From: Acidovorax sp. CF316 | GTDB taxonomy: Bacteria; Pseudomonadota; Gammaproteobacteria; Burkholderiales; Burkholderiaceae_C | NCBI RefSeq assembly: GCF_000276605.1 | Contig: NZ_AKJX01000261.1 | Coordinates: 1-64,000 of the forward strand | DNA: 64,000 nt | Direction: 5' to 3' | Part shown: piece after piece, positions 21,101 through 28,746 of the stretch | Layout of the letters: every line of letters begins with the position of its first letter | How positions within the stretch are numbered: the stretch's first letter is position 1 | The notes under the pieces: generated by a model | The model's input: only the letters and a program-made list of their open reading frames with translations | What the model was told of the DNA's origin: nothing | Database searches by the model: none | Position numbers and translations under genes: made by a program

Positions 21101-21573
21101 ATGGCTGGCAGACCGCGGGTCTGCTGCGCACCTTGCTGCCTGCCAGCGCGCTGCCCATCGTCTTCGTCTCGGCCAACCAGTTCGACCACGAGCCCGGGCG
21201 CCTGGCGGCCATGCAGGTGCAGGGCTTCGTGGGCAAGCCGGTGATCGAGTCCGAGCTGCTGCGTGCGCTGCAGGCGGCGCTGCAGCTCGAATGGGTGCAC
21301 GACAACACGCCGCAGCCCCTGCCGCCCTCAGCGGGCCAGGCCGCGGGCCCGGTACCCGCTCCCGCCAGCCTGCCCCAGGACCTGCGCGACGGCCTGACGC
21401 GCCTGGCGCGCCAGGGCCAGGCCGGTGCCGTGCGCGAGCTGCTGCGCCAGGCACGTGCCCAGCTGCCGGCCCACGCTGCGGCATTGGCCGTGCTGCAGGC
21501 CTGTGCCGACCGTTTCGACTTCGAGGCCCTGGCCCGCCACCTTCGCGAACCCGACCATGAACAGTCCCTTTGA
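18124..21573 (+). CDS. NCS1-type permease / Cys-rich / histidine kinase / receiver fusion sensor
   Basis: A single 1149-residue protein. Residues 1-500 are a 12-TM-like NCS1 (cytosine/purine/allantoin) permease region. Residues 515-552 hold eight Cys (C515, C518, C530, C538, C541, C542, C548, C552), likely a metal-binding knot. Two more TM segments lie at about 580-645, then a short coiled linker. A HisKA domain with H696 (MTHELRSPLNSILGY) and an ATPase domain (DTGIGI, GTGLGLTI) follow. The receiver domain has D986 in LLDISMDD, and a 130-residue Hpt-like or linker tail ends the protein. By analogy with transporter-kinases such as CbrA it should sense, and perhaps transport, the inducer. It overlaps the next gene by 17 bp and is divergent from urtA. 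An alternative ATG lies at 18136. Confidence 0.88.
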   Translation: MGRCMHSSTPSSAPQPAPQTIFRFRREYNAWVADETMEDYALRYTPKSFRRWSEFRVANTAFGSLSFLALEAIGGAIALNYGFSNAMWAILAVGVLIFLTGLPIAYYAARYGLDMDLLTRGAGFGYLGSTITSLIYAVFTFIFFALEAAIMALALQMVVDWPLQWCYVLSSLVILPMAMRGITLISRLQAWTQPLWLFLLLLPFVWIALTQPQLYRDFAGLSGLKSGSSQFNLLMFGVAGTVIFSLVVQIGEQVDFLRFLPERTAANRWRWWGAVLVAGPGWIVMGMLKMAGGAFLAFAALQFEVGTTRAAEPTQMFLAGFHQVMQALGLPGLAVAVTVLFVVVSQIKINLTNAYAGSLAWSNFFARITRSHPGRVVWLVFNVGIATLLMTLGVFGALEKVLAVYSNVAIAWVGALVADLVINKPLGLSPPGIEFRRAHLYDFNPVGLGSMVLAATVACCAYAGMLGEMAAAFSPFIALVLSMALAPLLAWATKGRYYLARQPDTTWQPGEAVRCTVCENQFESEDMARCPAYGAAICSLCCSLESRCHDRCKTGSRATDQLRAVAALLLPRHWAAKVNFRMGQYLMVMVSLCAVLVFLLGVVYVQESLETPAQFLRMPFFKVFALLALLAAVCAWWVVLSTDSRRMAQDESERQTQLLLQEIEAHKRTDAELQAAKDQAESASLAKTRYVAGMTHELRSPLNSILGYTQILLKNPQTEGWLRESLSTIQHSGQHMHALIDGSLELARIEAGRLRLDLAPLPLPELIQNVEGMLRPQAEARGLRFVVQTEGTMPGWIRADAKRLRQILINLLSNAVRFTERGEVRLRMDFRPHVSRIEVIDTGIGIEPQDRERIFLPFERGSAGRRASEAGTGLGLTITHLLTQLMGGELTVASTPGQGSTFTVRLYLPGISPDPAWRPAHMAALRPVIGHIAPRRTLLVVDDQPLQRQLLAGLLVPLGFIVREAASGRECVEIVRQTPPDLVLLDISMDDLDGWQTAGLLRTLLPASALPIVFVSANQFDHEPGRLAAMQVQGFVGKPVIESELLRALQAALQLEWVHDNTPQPLPPSAGQAAGPVPAPASLPQDLRDGLTRLARQGQAGAVRELLRQARAQLPAHAAALAVLQACADRFDFEALARHLREPDHEQSL

Positions 21574-22483
21574 TCCCACCGCGCCGGTCAGCCCCGGCGT
21601 GCCCGGCCAGCGCGTCATCCTGGTGGTGGACGACGCCCTGGACACCCTGCGCATGCTCTGCGACGCGCTCGCCGCCGAGGGCTACGCCGTGCTGGCCGCG
21701 CGCGACGCCGAAGAGGCGCTGCAGCGCTTCGACATGGTGGTGCCCGACGGCGTGCTGCTCGACGCGGTGATGCCGGGCATCGACGGCTTCGCGCTGTGCC
21801 GCCAGCTCAAGGCCACGCCGCCGTGGTCGCACGTGCCCATCGTGTTCATGACCGGGCTGTCGGACACGGCGCAGATCCTGCAGGGCTTTGCCAGCGGTGG
21901 CGTGGACTACGTGGTCAAGCCGCTGCGCATCCCCGAGGTGCTGGCGCGCCTGGCGACCCATGTGCGCAATGCCCAGGCCACGCGCCTGGCGCGCGAGGCA
22001 GTGGACGTGGCCGGCCTGGGCGTGGTGGTACTCGATGGCCAGGGCCGCATGGCCTGGCGCTCACCCCAGGCCACGCGCTGGCTGGAAGACGCCTTCGCCC
22101 ATGCCGAGGCCCCCACCGAGGTGGCCGCCGCCTGGCTGGTGCAGGCCCAGCGCGATGGCGAACAGACCCTGGCCCTGGCCGACGGCCGCCAGCTGCTGGC
22201 CCGGCACATGGGCGCCAGCGGCCTGGCCGAATCGATGCTGCTGCTCAGCCACGCCCGGCCCGAGGCCGCAGCGCCGCGCCACCTTCAGCAGGTGGCGCTG
22301 ACCCCGCGCGAGACCGAGGTGCTCTCGTGGCTCACCAAGGGCAAGACCAACCGCGACATCGCCGACATCCTGGGCATGAGCCCGCGCACGGTGAACAAGC
22401 ACCTGGAGCACATCTTCGAGAAGCTGGGGGTGGAGACCCGCACGGCAGCAGCCGCCATCGCGGGGCAGTTGCTGCAGGGTTGA
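21557..22483 (+). CDS. LuxR-type response regulator of the amide island
   Basis: A 308-residue protein with an N-terminal receiver domain (VVDDALDTL and phosphoacceptor Asp in LLDAVMPGIDG, Lys in VVKPLR). A middle segment of about 100 residues could be a degenerate PAS-like module (AGLGVVVLDGQGRMAW). The C-terminal LuxR helix-turn-helix reads LTPRETEVLSWLTKGKTNRD and RTVNKHLEHIFEKLG. The ATG at 21557 lies inside the end of the kinase gene, so the two are translationally coupled and form one phosphorelay. The expected targets are the divergent urt-fmd-amiE operon and possibly its own promoter. Confidence 0.92.
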   Translation: MNSPFDPTAPVSPGVPGQRVILVVDDALDTLRMLCDALAAEGYAVLAARDAEEALQRFDMVVPDGVLLDAVMPGIDGFALCRQLKATPPWSHVPIVFMTGLSDTAQILQGFASGGVDYVVKPLRIPEVLARLATHVRNAQATRLAREAVDVAGLGVVVLDGQGRMAWRSPQATRWLEDAFAHAEAPTEVAAAWLVQAQRDGEQTLALADGRQLLARHMGASGLAESMLLLSHARPEAAAPRHLQQVALTPRETEVLSWLTKGKTNRDIADILGMSPRTVNKHLEHIFEKLGVETRTAAAAIAGQLLQG

Positions 22484-22540
22484 GATGAAGCACCTCCTGG
22501 CCGCGCCAGTTTCACCCCCTGCGGTCAGGCACCGCTGGTT

Positions 22541-23029
22541 TCAAGGCTGGGCGATGCCTTGCGCACTGGCCGGCAGGCCGAACACATGGTCGAACACCCA
22601 GTTGAAGACAAAGGTGTAGCACAGGAAGAAGACGATCATGCCGATGTCCATCACCAGCGCCTGCCACAGGCTGATGTGGAACCACCAGGCAAAGATCGGC
22701 ACCAGGGTGACCACCAGGCCCATCTCGAAGCTGATGGCATGCACCACCCGGCGCCTGGTGCTGCGCCCGCGCACTTCCTGGCGCGACTCCCAGCGCTCGA
22801 AGGCCCAGTTGAACAGCAGGTTCCAGGCCACGGCGATGAGGGCCGCAACGGCAGCAATCACGCCCGCATGCGCGGCGCCCTGGCCGGTGAGGAAGGCCAG
22901 CCCCGCCGTGGCCGCAAAGATGGCGATGAGTTCGTACAGCGTGACGTAAACGACCCGGCGCTTGACGCCCTGCAGGCCGGCGGCAGCCTGCGGCGCTGCC
23001 AGGGAGGTGGTGGTGTTCTGCGTTTCCAT
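22541..23029 (-). CDS. PACE family (chlorhexidine/biocide) efflux transporter
   Basis: A 162-residue inner-membrane protein with four hydrophobic segments arranged as two repeats. Each repeat carries RRVV(Y/H)xxxxE near its start (RRVVYVTLYE and RRVVHAISFE) and WNxxFNWxF or FVFNWVFD near its end, the pattern of the PACE/AceI proton-coupled efflux family. Known members export chlorhexidine and other cationic biocides; native substrates may be polyamines. It is divergent from a LysR gene 123 bp away, the same arrangement as aceI/aceR. Confidence 0.88.
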   Translation of the reverse strand: METQNTTTSLAAPQAAAGLQGVKRRVVYVTLYELIAIFAATAGLAFLTGQGAAHAGVIAAVAALIAVAWNLLFNWAFERWESRQEVRGRSTRRRVVHAISFEMGLVVTLVPIFAWWFHISLWQALVMDIGMIVFFLCYTFVFNWVFDHVFGLPASAQGIAQP

Positions 23030-23051
23030 GGCCCGAACTTTATGTGCTTGC

Positions 23052-23091
23052 GACTGATATAAAAAGTTAGCTTGTATCAGTTTTTCTGATA
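23052..23091. promoter_or_regulatory. Repeated ACTGATA / TATCAGT operator-like sites
   Basis: ACTGATA (23052-23058), TATCAGT (23075-23081) and CTGATA (23086-23091) form overlapping inverted repeats. TATCAG-N5-CTGATA gives a 17-bp dyad of the size LysR proteins use. The sites sit in the AT-rich middle of the PACE/LysR divergent promoter. Confidence 0.5.
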
Positions 23092-23099
23092 GATTAGGA

Positions 23100-23143
23100 C
23101 CTTTTCACCCTGACTTCGGGGTCGCGAAATCAGGGTGAAAAGG
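23100..23143 (+). promoter_or_regulatory. Long perfect hairpin covering the ribosome binding site of the LysR gene
   Basis: CCTTTTCACCCTGA (23100-23113) and TCAGGGTGAAAAGG (23130-23143) are perfect 14-bp inverted arms around a 16-base loop. The right arm contains GAAAAGG, the only plausible ribosome binding site for the ATG at 23153, nine bases on. No T-run follows, so it is not a simple terminator. Confidence 0.6.
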
Positions 23144-23152
23144 CCCTAAGCC

Positions 23153-24130
23153 ATGGCTTTTTCCTCGGACAACATCCAGGTCTTCCTGTCCGTGCTGGAC
23201 CAGGGCTCCTTCTCGGCGGCGGCGCGCAGCCTCTCGCGCGTGCCCTCGGCCGTGAGCATGGCGATTGCCCACCTGGAGGCGGAGCTGGACATGCCGCTCT
23301 TCGACCGCAGCGGCCGCGAGCCCCGGGCCACGGCGGCCGCGCGGGCGCTGGAGCCCCAGGCGCGGCTACTGGCCGGGCAGTTGCAGCAGCTCAACGCCCA
23401 GGCGCTGTCGCTGACCCAGGGCCTGGAAGAGCGGCTCACGGTGGCGATTGCGCCCGAGCTGCTGGCCTCGCGCTGGACGGAGCCCATCGCCGCCCTGGCG
23501 CGCGAGTACCCGCTGCTGCAGGTGGAGGTGCTGGCTGCGCCCCAGGTCGATGCGCTGGAGCTGCTGCACACCGGGCGCGCGCAGCTGGCGCTGGTGTTCG
23601 AGCGGCCCAGCATCGACGGGCGCGAAGGCTTCCAGGAGGTGGGCAGCGAGACCCTGGTGGCGGTGATGGCGCCTGACCACCCGGTGCTCCAGGCAGCGCG
23701 CGCGGCCGCCGAGGCCCGGGGCGAAGCCGGCGCCCGGGCCCAGCTGCGCGAGGAGCACCTCACGACCACGCGGCAGATCGTGGTGGCCAGCCGCGACCTG
23801 GCGCAGATCGACCGGCGCTTCGTCTTTGCGCGCCACCACTGGCGCACCGACAACCACCTGGCCGCCCTGGGCCTGATCGAGGCCGGCCTGGGATGGGGCT
23901 GGCAGCCGCGCGCGCTGGTGCAGCCGCGCATCGACGCGGGCACGCTGTTGGAGATGCCCTTCGAGAACCTGAGCAACGGCACGGCGCTGTGGGTGGACGT
24001 GGTCTGGTCCAAGGAGCGCCCCTTGGGCCTGGGTGCACGCCGCTTCGTGGAGCTGATGGCGCACGATGCGCTGCGGGCCGGGCATGCACCGGAACAGACC
24101 TGCTCGGCACCCGCCTCAGAACACGCGTGA
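23153..24130 (+). CDS. LysR family regulator, probably of the PACE efflux gene
   Basis: A 325-residue LysR protein. The N-terminal helix-turn-helix (GSFSAAARSLSRVPSAVSMA, residues about 18-37) is followed by the two-lobe effector domain. It is divergent from the PACE gene with operator-like repeats between them, as AceR is with AceI, so activation of efflux by a biocide or polyamine is the natural reading. The C-terminal 15 bases overlap the convergent metallo-hydrolase gene. Translation may be limited by the hairpin over its ribosome binding site. Confidence 0.88.
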   Translation: MAFSSDNIQVFLSVLDQGSFSAAARSLSRVPSAVSMAIAHLEAELDMPLFDRSGREPRATAAARALEPQARLLAGQLQQLNAQALSLTQGLEERLTVAIAPELLASRWTEPIAALAREYPLLQVEVLAAPQVDALELLHTGRAQLALVFERPSIDGREGFQEVGSETLVAVMAPDHPVLQAARAAAEARGEAGARAQLREEHLTTTRQIVVASRDLAQIDRRFVFARHHWRTDNHLAALGLIEAGLGWGWQPRALVQPRIDAGTLLEMPFENLSNGTALWVDVVWSKERPLGLGARRFVELMAHDALRAGHAPEQTCSAPASEHA

Positions 24131-24901
24131 CTCGCCGTCCTGCGGGATCCACAGCCGGTGCTGCAGGCCTGCCTGTGCGGCCATCGCTGCCAGATCCGCC
24201 CGCGTCGTGGGGCAATGGTCGAGTGCCTCCAGGTGGTTGGCCACCACCAGGCCGGGCGCCAGTGCACAGGCCTCGATCATGTCGCCCCCGTCCATGAGGA
24301 TCTCGCCCCCCAGGTCGAAACGCGCGCCGCCGGCCGGCAGCACGGCCACGTCGGGCCGCAGCCGGGTGAGGCAGTCGCGCACCTCGGGGGTGAGCACCGT
24401 GTCGCCGGCAATGTAGACACTGGGCTCGCCCGGCATCTCGATCAGGTAGCCATGGCCATGCTCCATGAGCCGGCCGACCCAGCCGCGCCCATGCAGGCAG
24501 GCGATGGGCGTGATGTGCCCACCGCCCAGGAAGGGCTGCCGGCCGGGACCGGTCAGCGGCTGCACCACCAGGCCACGTGCGGCGAGGTAGTCCGCATCGC
24601 GGGGCATGCAGGCGACGGGCGTGCTGCGCCCGCGCAGGAACTGCTTGCCCGCCCGGTCCAGGTGATCGAAGTGGCCGCGCTGGCAATGGGTGATGAGGGC
24701 ATGCGTCACGCGGCCCAGCACGGCATCGGCCCCTTGAGGTAGCTCCACGATGGGGTTGCGGCGGCGCGTGCCGCCCAGGTAGCGCAGCGTGGGCAGGCCG
24801 CCCTGTGGCGAGAGCATGGGGTCGACCAGCAGGACCACGGGCGTGCCCTGAGCCGTGAATTCCAGCACGATGGTGGCGTTGCGCAATTGGGTGATCTTCA
24901 T
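24116..24901 (-). CDS. UlaG-like metallo-beta-lactamase-fold hydrolase
   Basis: A 261-residue protein of the metallo-beta-lactamase superfamily, single domain without signal peptide. The metal motif is T-H72-C-Q-R-G-H77-F-D79-H80, in which the first spacing (H-x4-H-x-D-H) is longer than the usual HxHxDH. YIAGDT near residue 165 supplies a later metal ligand, and NHLEALDHC near the C-terminus a further His. This resembles UlaG-type lactonases and phosphodiesterases; the substrate is unknown. It is divergent from the AraC-type regulator next door (91 bp), which may control it. Confidence 0.8.
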   Translation of the reverse strand: MKITQLRNATIVLEFTAQGTPVVLLVDPMLSPQGGLPTLRYLGGTRRRNPIVELPQGADAVLGRVTHALITHCQRGHFDHLDRAGKQFLRGRSTPVACMPRDADYLAARGLVVQPLTGPGRQPFLGGGHITPIACLHGRGWVGRLMEHGHGYLIEMPGEPSVYIAGDTVLTPEVRDCLTRLRPDVAVLPAGGARFDLGGEILMDGGDMIEACALAPGLVVANHLEALDHCPTTRADLAAMAAQAGLQHRLWIPQDGESRVF

Positions 24902-24992
24902 GGGAGAGGTGTTGTGGCAATGGATGAAGACCTATTGTTCAAAGGCGTGCGTCTGGTGAAAATGGCCGGAATGGACGATTCATTGCCAATTC

Positions 24993-25991
24993 ATGCCAAC
25001 CCCGGGTGCTGATTCCCCCTCCCCCTCGCGCCCTTTGCGCCTGGCCCTGCTGCTCTATGAGGGCTGTATGCCTGCGGGCCTGTTTGCCACCGCCGACATG
25101 GCGCGCGCGGCCAACCTGCGTGCGGGCAGGCCGCTGTTCGACGTGCTGTGGGTGGGGCTGGACCTGCAGCCGGTTGCCACCTGGCAGGGGCCGGCACTGG
25201 CGCCCACCGAGACCCTGGTCCAGGCACAGGCCGATGCCGTGCTGGTGCCAGGCCTGTGGCTGTCGTCACCCGACGAAGTACGGGCCCAGCTGCGCCCCCT
25301 GCAACCCCTGGTGCGGGCGCTGCGTGCCCTGCCCGGCCGCACGCAGCTGTGGAGCTACTGTGCCGGCGTGGTGCTGCTGGCGGCCAGCGGTCGGCTCGAT
25401 GGCCATGCGGCCACGGCCACCTGGTGGCTGCGGGCGGCACTGGAGCAGGAGTTTTCGGCCGTGCACTGGCGCCTGGACGAGCCCCTGGTGGCCCACGCGG
25501 CCGCCACCACGGCCGCCGGCGCCAGCGGCTACCTGCCGTTGATGCTGCACGCGCTGGCGGCACGGCTGCCACCCCAGGCGGTGCAGGACCTGCAGGAGGT
25601 GCTGATGCTGCCCCGCCCGCGCACCACCCACCCGGTGTTTGCCGGGCTCGACCTGATGGCCCAGGCAGAGCCCGCCCTGCGCAGCGCCATGCTCTGGGTG
25701 CAGCGCAGCCCGGCCCAGGGCCTGTGCCTGGCCGACCTGGCGGCGGCCATGCACCTGTCCACCCGCACCCTTGCGCGGCGGGTGCGCGCACACACAGGCC
25801 TGTCTGCGGCACACTGGATGCGCCGCATCAAGTTGCGGCAGGCCGGTGATGCCCTGTGCCAGACCCGCTACCCGCTCAAGCGCATCGCCCAGGACCTGGG
25901 CTTTGCCAGCGAAGCAGGCCTGCACCGGGCCTTCACCCATGCCACCGGCCAGACGCCCATGGCCTACCGCATGGCCCATGGCAGCCACTGA
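24993..25991 (+). CDS. GlxA-like AraC family regulator with DJ-1/PfpI domain
   Basis: A 332-residue protein. Residues about 15-190 form a DJ-1/PfpI-like sensor domain with the nucleophile-elbow position at YCAGVVLLAASG. Residues 230-330 are two AraC helix-turn-helices (LADLAAAMHLSTRTLARRVR and PLKRIAQDLGFASEAGLHRA). Such regulators often control nearby amine, aldehyde or betaine genes; here the divergent UlaG-like hydrolase gene is the nearest candidate. The ATG at 24993 is the only sensible start. Confidence 0.88.
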   Translation: MPTPGADSPSPSRPLRLALLLYEGCMPAGLFATADMARAANLRAGRPLFDVLWVGLDLQPVATWQGPALAPTETLVQAQADAVLVPGLWLSSPDEVRAQLRPLQPLVRALRALPGRTQLWSYCAGVVLLAASGRLDGHAATATWWLRAALEQEFSAVHWRLDEPLVAHAAATTAAGASGYLPLMLHALAARLPPQAVQDLQEVLMLPRPRTTHPVFAGLDLMAQAEPALRSAMLWVQRSPAQGLCLADLAAAMHLSTRTLARRVRAHTGLSAAHWMRRIKLRQAGDALCQTRYPLKRIAQDLGFASEAGLHRAFTHATGQTPMAYRMAHGSH

Positions 25992-26030
25992 CGGCCCCTT
26001 CGATAGTCCTATTCACCGGAGATGCACACC

Positions 26031-26888
26031 ATGAACCCCTTCCAGAGCAGCAGCAAGGCCTTTGGCGAGCGCTGGTCGGCCTGGCAGCCCAAGGCGGACG
26101 GCAAGAAAGGCAAGGCTTCCGCCCTGGCCAACTGGGACCCGGGTGCCAAGCCGTTCTCGCTGGGCAGCAAGGCCGAGGACAAGGCGGCCGTGGAGGCCCT
26201 GGCGCTGGAACTCGACGCGCTGCAGAACCTGTTCTATGCCGACAAGCGCTACAAGCTGTTGGTGGTACTGCAAGGGACCGACACCTCGGGCAAGGACGGC
26301 ACCATCCGCGGCGTGTTCGGCCGCATGAGCGCCCTGGGCGTGCGCACCGTGGGCTGGAAAGCCCCCACCGAGACCGAGCGTGCGCACGACTACCTCTGGC
26401 GCATCCACCAGCAGGTGCCGCAGGACGGCGAGATCACGGTGTTCAACCGCAGCCAGTACGAGGACGTGCTGGTGCCCGTGGTCAATGGCTGGATCACGCC
26501 CGCGCAGCAACAGCAGCGCCTGGCCCACATCAACGACTTCGAGCGCATGCTCAGCGAGACGGGCACCATCGTGCTCAAGTTCCTGCTGCACATCAGCCCC
26601 GAGGAGCAACGCCTGCGCTTGCAGGAGCGCCTGGACGACCCGGCCAAGCACTGGAAGTTCAGCATGGGCGACATCGAGGTGCGCAAGCAGTGGAAGGACT
26701 ACCGCCTGGCCTACGACACCCTGCTCGCCGCCACGCACACGCCCTGGGCGCCCTGGACCATCGTGCCGGCCGACTCCAAGACGCACCGCAACCTGATGAT
26801 CGCCACCGTGCTGCGCCAGGTGCTGCAGAACCTGGAACTGCGCTACCCGCCGGGGGATCCGCAGCTGGCAGGCTTCAAGGTCGAGTGA
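26031..26888 (+). CDS. ppk2: Polyphosphate:nucleotide phosphotransferase, PPK2 family
   Basis: A 285-residue kinase of the PPK2 family, which uses polyphosphate to phosphorylate nucleoside mono- or diphosphates. Walker A reads GTDTSGKDG at residues 82-90. FNRSQYEDVL is the Walker B region, and the lid region has RLDDPAKHWKFSMGD. The length and the single domain suit class I or III PPK2. I chose the ATG at 26031 because GGAG sits nine bases upstream. The ATG at 26022 abuts the same GGAG and would be untranslatable from it. No polyphosphate kinase 1 or ppx gene lies nearby. Confidence 0.9.
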   Translation: MNPFQSSSKAFGERWSAWQPKADGKKGKASALANWDPGAKPFSLGSKAEDKAAVEALALELDALQNLFYADKRYKLLVVLQGTDTSGKDGTIRGVFGRMSALGVRTVGWKAPTETERAHDYLWRIHQQVPQDGEITVFNRSQYEDVLVPVVNGWITPAQQQQRLAHINDFERMLSETGTIVLKFLLHISPEEQRLRLQERLDDPAKHWKFSMGDIEVRKQWKDYRLAYDTLLAATHTPWAPWTIVPADSKTHRNLMIATVLRQVLQNLELRYPPGDPQLAGFKVE

Positions 26889-26892
26889 GCGT

Positions 26893-28556
26893 TCAGCGCC
26901 CTGGCCGACTCCTGGCCTGCAGGGCCGCAACCACCGCGGCATCGGTGCTGTCCGGCGCCCGGGCCTGGCGCTGCAGCAGATAGTCCAGTGCCGAGGCGCC
27001 TTCGGGCCAGGGCAGGTTGGTCTCCAGCCAGGCCCCGCGCACCCAGATCCGGGTGCCACCCGAGCCTGGGTGGCCGGCGACACGCCGGCAGGGCGCATGC
27101 GGATCGGCGCCATGCCCTAGCAGCAGCTCCACCAGGGGCAGGCACAGGCCGCGCAGTTCGCTGCCCCGTGCGCACAGCATGCAGGCCACGGCCCCCAGCA
27201 AGCTGCCTTCATAGCGCACCCGGGGCGTAGCAAAGGCTTCGCCCCTGGCCGCCAGGTTGTCGGCGCTGAACACGACGGGGGTGTTGGCGTTGAGCCCGCG
27301 CTCCAGCAGGCGGCGAAAGATGCCGAGGACAGCGTCCACGCGCTGCCCGTCCAGAGCGATGGGCTCCTCACCCTCGGCTGCACCCTGCTCGTACCAGTGC
27401 CACCCGAGCAGCGCGCCCAGCACCTCCTCCTGGACCGCTTCCGGCGTCAGCCAGCCAGCGATGCCGGCGCCCGCATCCAGCAGTTCCAGGGCGAGGCGCA
27501 CATCCCGCGCCGCCCCCTGAAAATTGCGCAGCAGCATGCGCACCGCCGGATAGTCGTCACGCCAGACCGAGGTGTCGAGGTCGACGCCCGCAGCCGCCAG
27601 CTGCGCCGGGGTTTCGGCATCGCGGTAGCCACAGCGCATGCGGTCCAGACGGGCCACGTCGCTCATCTGCAGGGGTGGCACCGAGCAGGCGCCCCGGGCC
27701 TCCAGCACCGCCAGGACTTCCGCGCTGTCCTGGAAGAACTCGACGCTGTGGAACAACAGGCTGCCGACCTCCTGCGCAGACTCCTCCTCGTACAACCTGG
27801 CATTCACGTCCACGCCTTCCTGGGCGAGCAGCCACTTGAGCAGTTTGGGGTGTGCGCACACGGCCTGCACCACGGCCACGGAGCGCGACAGTGCCACCAG
27901 GTCTGCGCCTGGCAGCGCCAGCAGCGCGACCAGCATGGCTTCGCGCCTGCAGCCGCCATGCTGGGCGATCTGGCTGGCCCCTCGGTGGCCCAGGGCAGGC
28001 AGGGGGCCAGGTCCACACGGGCATCGAACATGGCGCGCACGGACTTTTCCATGCCCCCGCGCAGGGCGTGCATGAACAGGGGCATGCCCTGGGCCGCGGC
28101 GTCCGCAGAGGCCCCGGCCTTGATCTCCTTGGCGAGCGCGCCATCCTTGCTCTCGAGCACCAGCTCGTACAAGCGGTCGCCTTCGGACAGGGCGGGCTTG
28201 GGAAAGGCCTTGACAGTGATGCGCTTGCCCGCGTGGTGGTGCGTGGTGTCCGACTCGCCCACCTGGCTGTTGAAGACCTGCACACGCAGGTACTCGGCAC
28301 CCGCGGCATGCAGGGCGAGGATCTGCGCCTTCTCCAGTGCATCGTGCGCCGAGGCGTCTATGCTGCAGCGCAAGGTCGTGCCCAGCAGCGACGCACTGAG
28401 CACCGAGGGCTGGTCCCAATCGGCAAAGATGCCGCCCAGGAGTTCGGGCCAGGCACTGCAGGGGGTGCCGATAGCGGCCAGCAGCTTGCCGTGCAGGGTG
28501 GAAAGCGCGTCGGCATCGGAGCCGATGCAGGTGAAGGTGTACGTGCTGGCGGACAT
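26893..28556 (-). pseudogene. Frameshifted ankyrin-repeat-like protein gene
   Basis: Two reading frames on the minus strand together make one protein of about 553 residues. The 5' part starts at 28556 ([18 protein letters not shown]) and is open to 27804. The 3' part has its natural continuation from about 27985 to the stop at 26893. The join lies between 27984 and 28009, in a C- and G-rich stretch where one base appears to be missing. The C-terminal part has ankyrin-like turns ([28 protein letters not shown]), and the N-terminal half is unrecognised. It may be a decayed gene or a sequencing error. Divergent from gdhA. Confidence 0.65.
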
Positions 28557-28637
28557 GGAACGTGAGGCGTTGGAGATGCCCTCGAGGGTAGCAAGCCAGG
28601 GGCGCTGCGCGCCGGTTCCAGACACCGATCGGGCCAA

Positions 28638-28665
28638 TTGGCAGGTTATGCATCAAATGCATAAT
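28638..28665 (+). promoter_or_regulatory. gdhA promoter with a palindromic operator in the spacer
   Basis: A sigma-70-like promoter with -35 TTGGCA (28638-28643) and -10 CATAAT (28660-28665), 16 bp apart. The perfect palindrome TTATGCAT-CAA-ATGCATAA (28646-28664) fills the spacer and overlaps the -10, a position where a bound repressor would block polymerase. The start codon of gdhA is about 80 bp downstream. Confidence 0.55.
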
Positions 28666-28746
28666 CCTGTAACACTCCGGCCTTGGACAGGGACAACAGG
28701 CAGGCATAAGCTCCGTGGCTTGAACTTATCCCACAAGGAAATTCAC

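Noticed and set aside
18064-21300. A 1078-codon minus-strand frame opposite the sensor kinase
   Set aside because: It has a Gln/His/Arg-rich composition with no domain and is the mirror of the conserved kinase gene.
23100-23143. Hairpin read as a transcription terminator
   Set aside because: No T-run on either strand, and no plus-strand gene ends before it; it overlaps a ribosome binding site instead.
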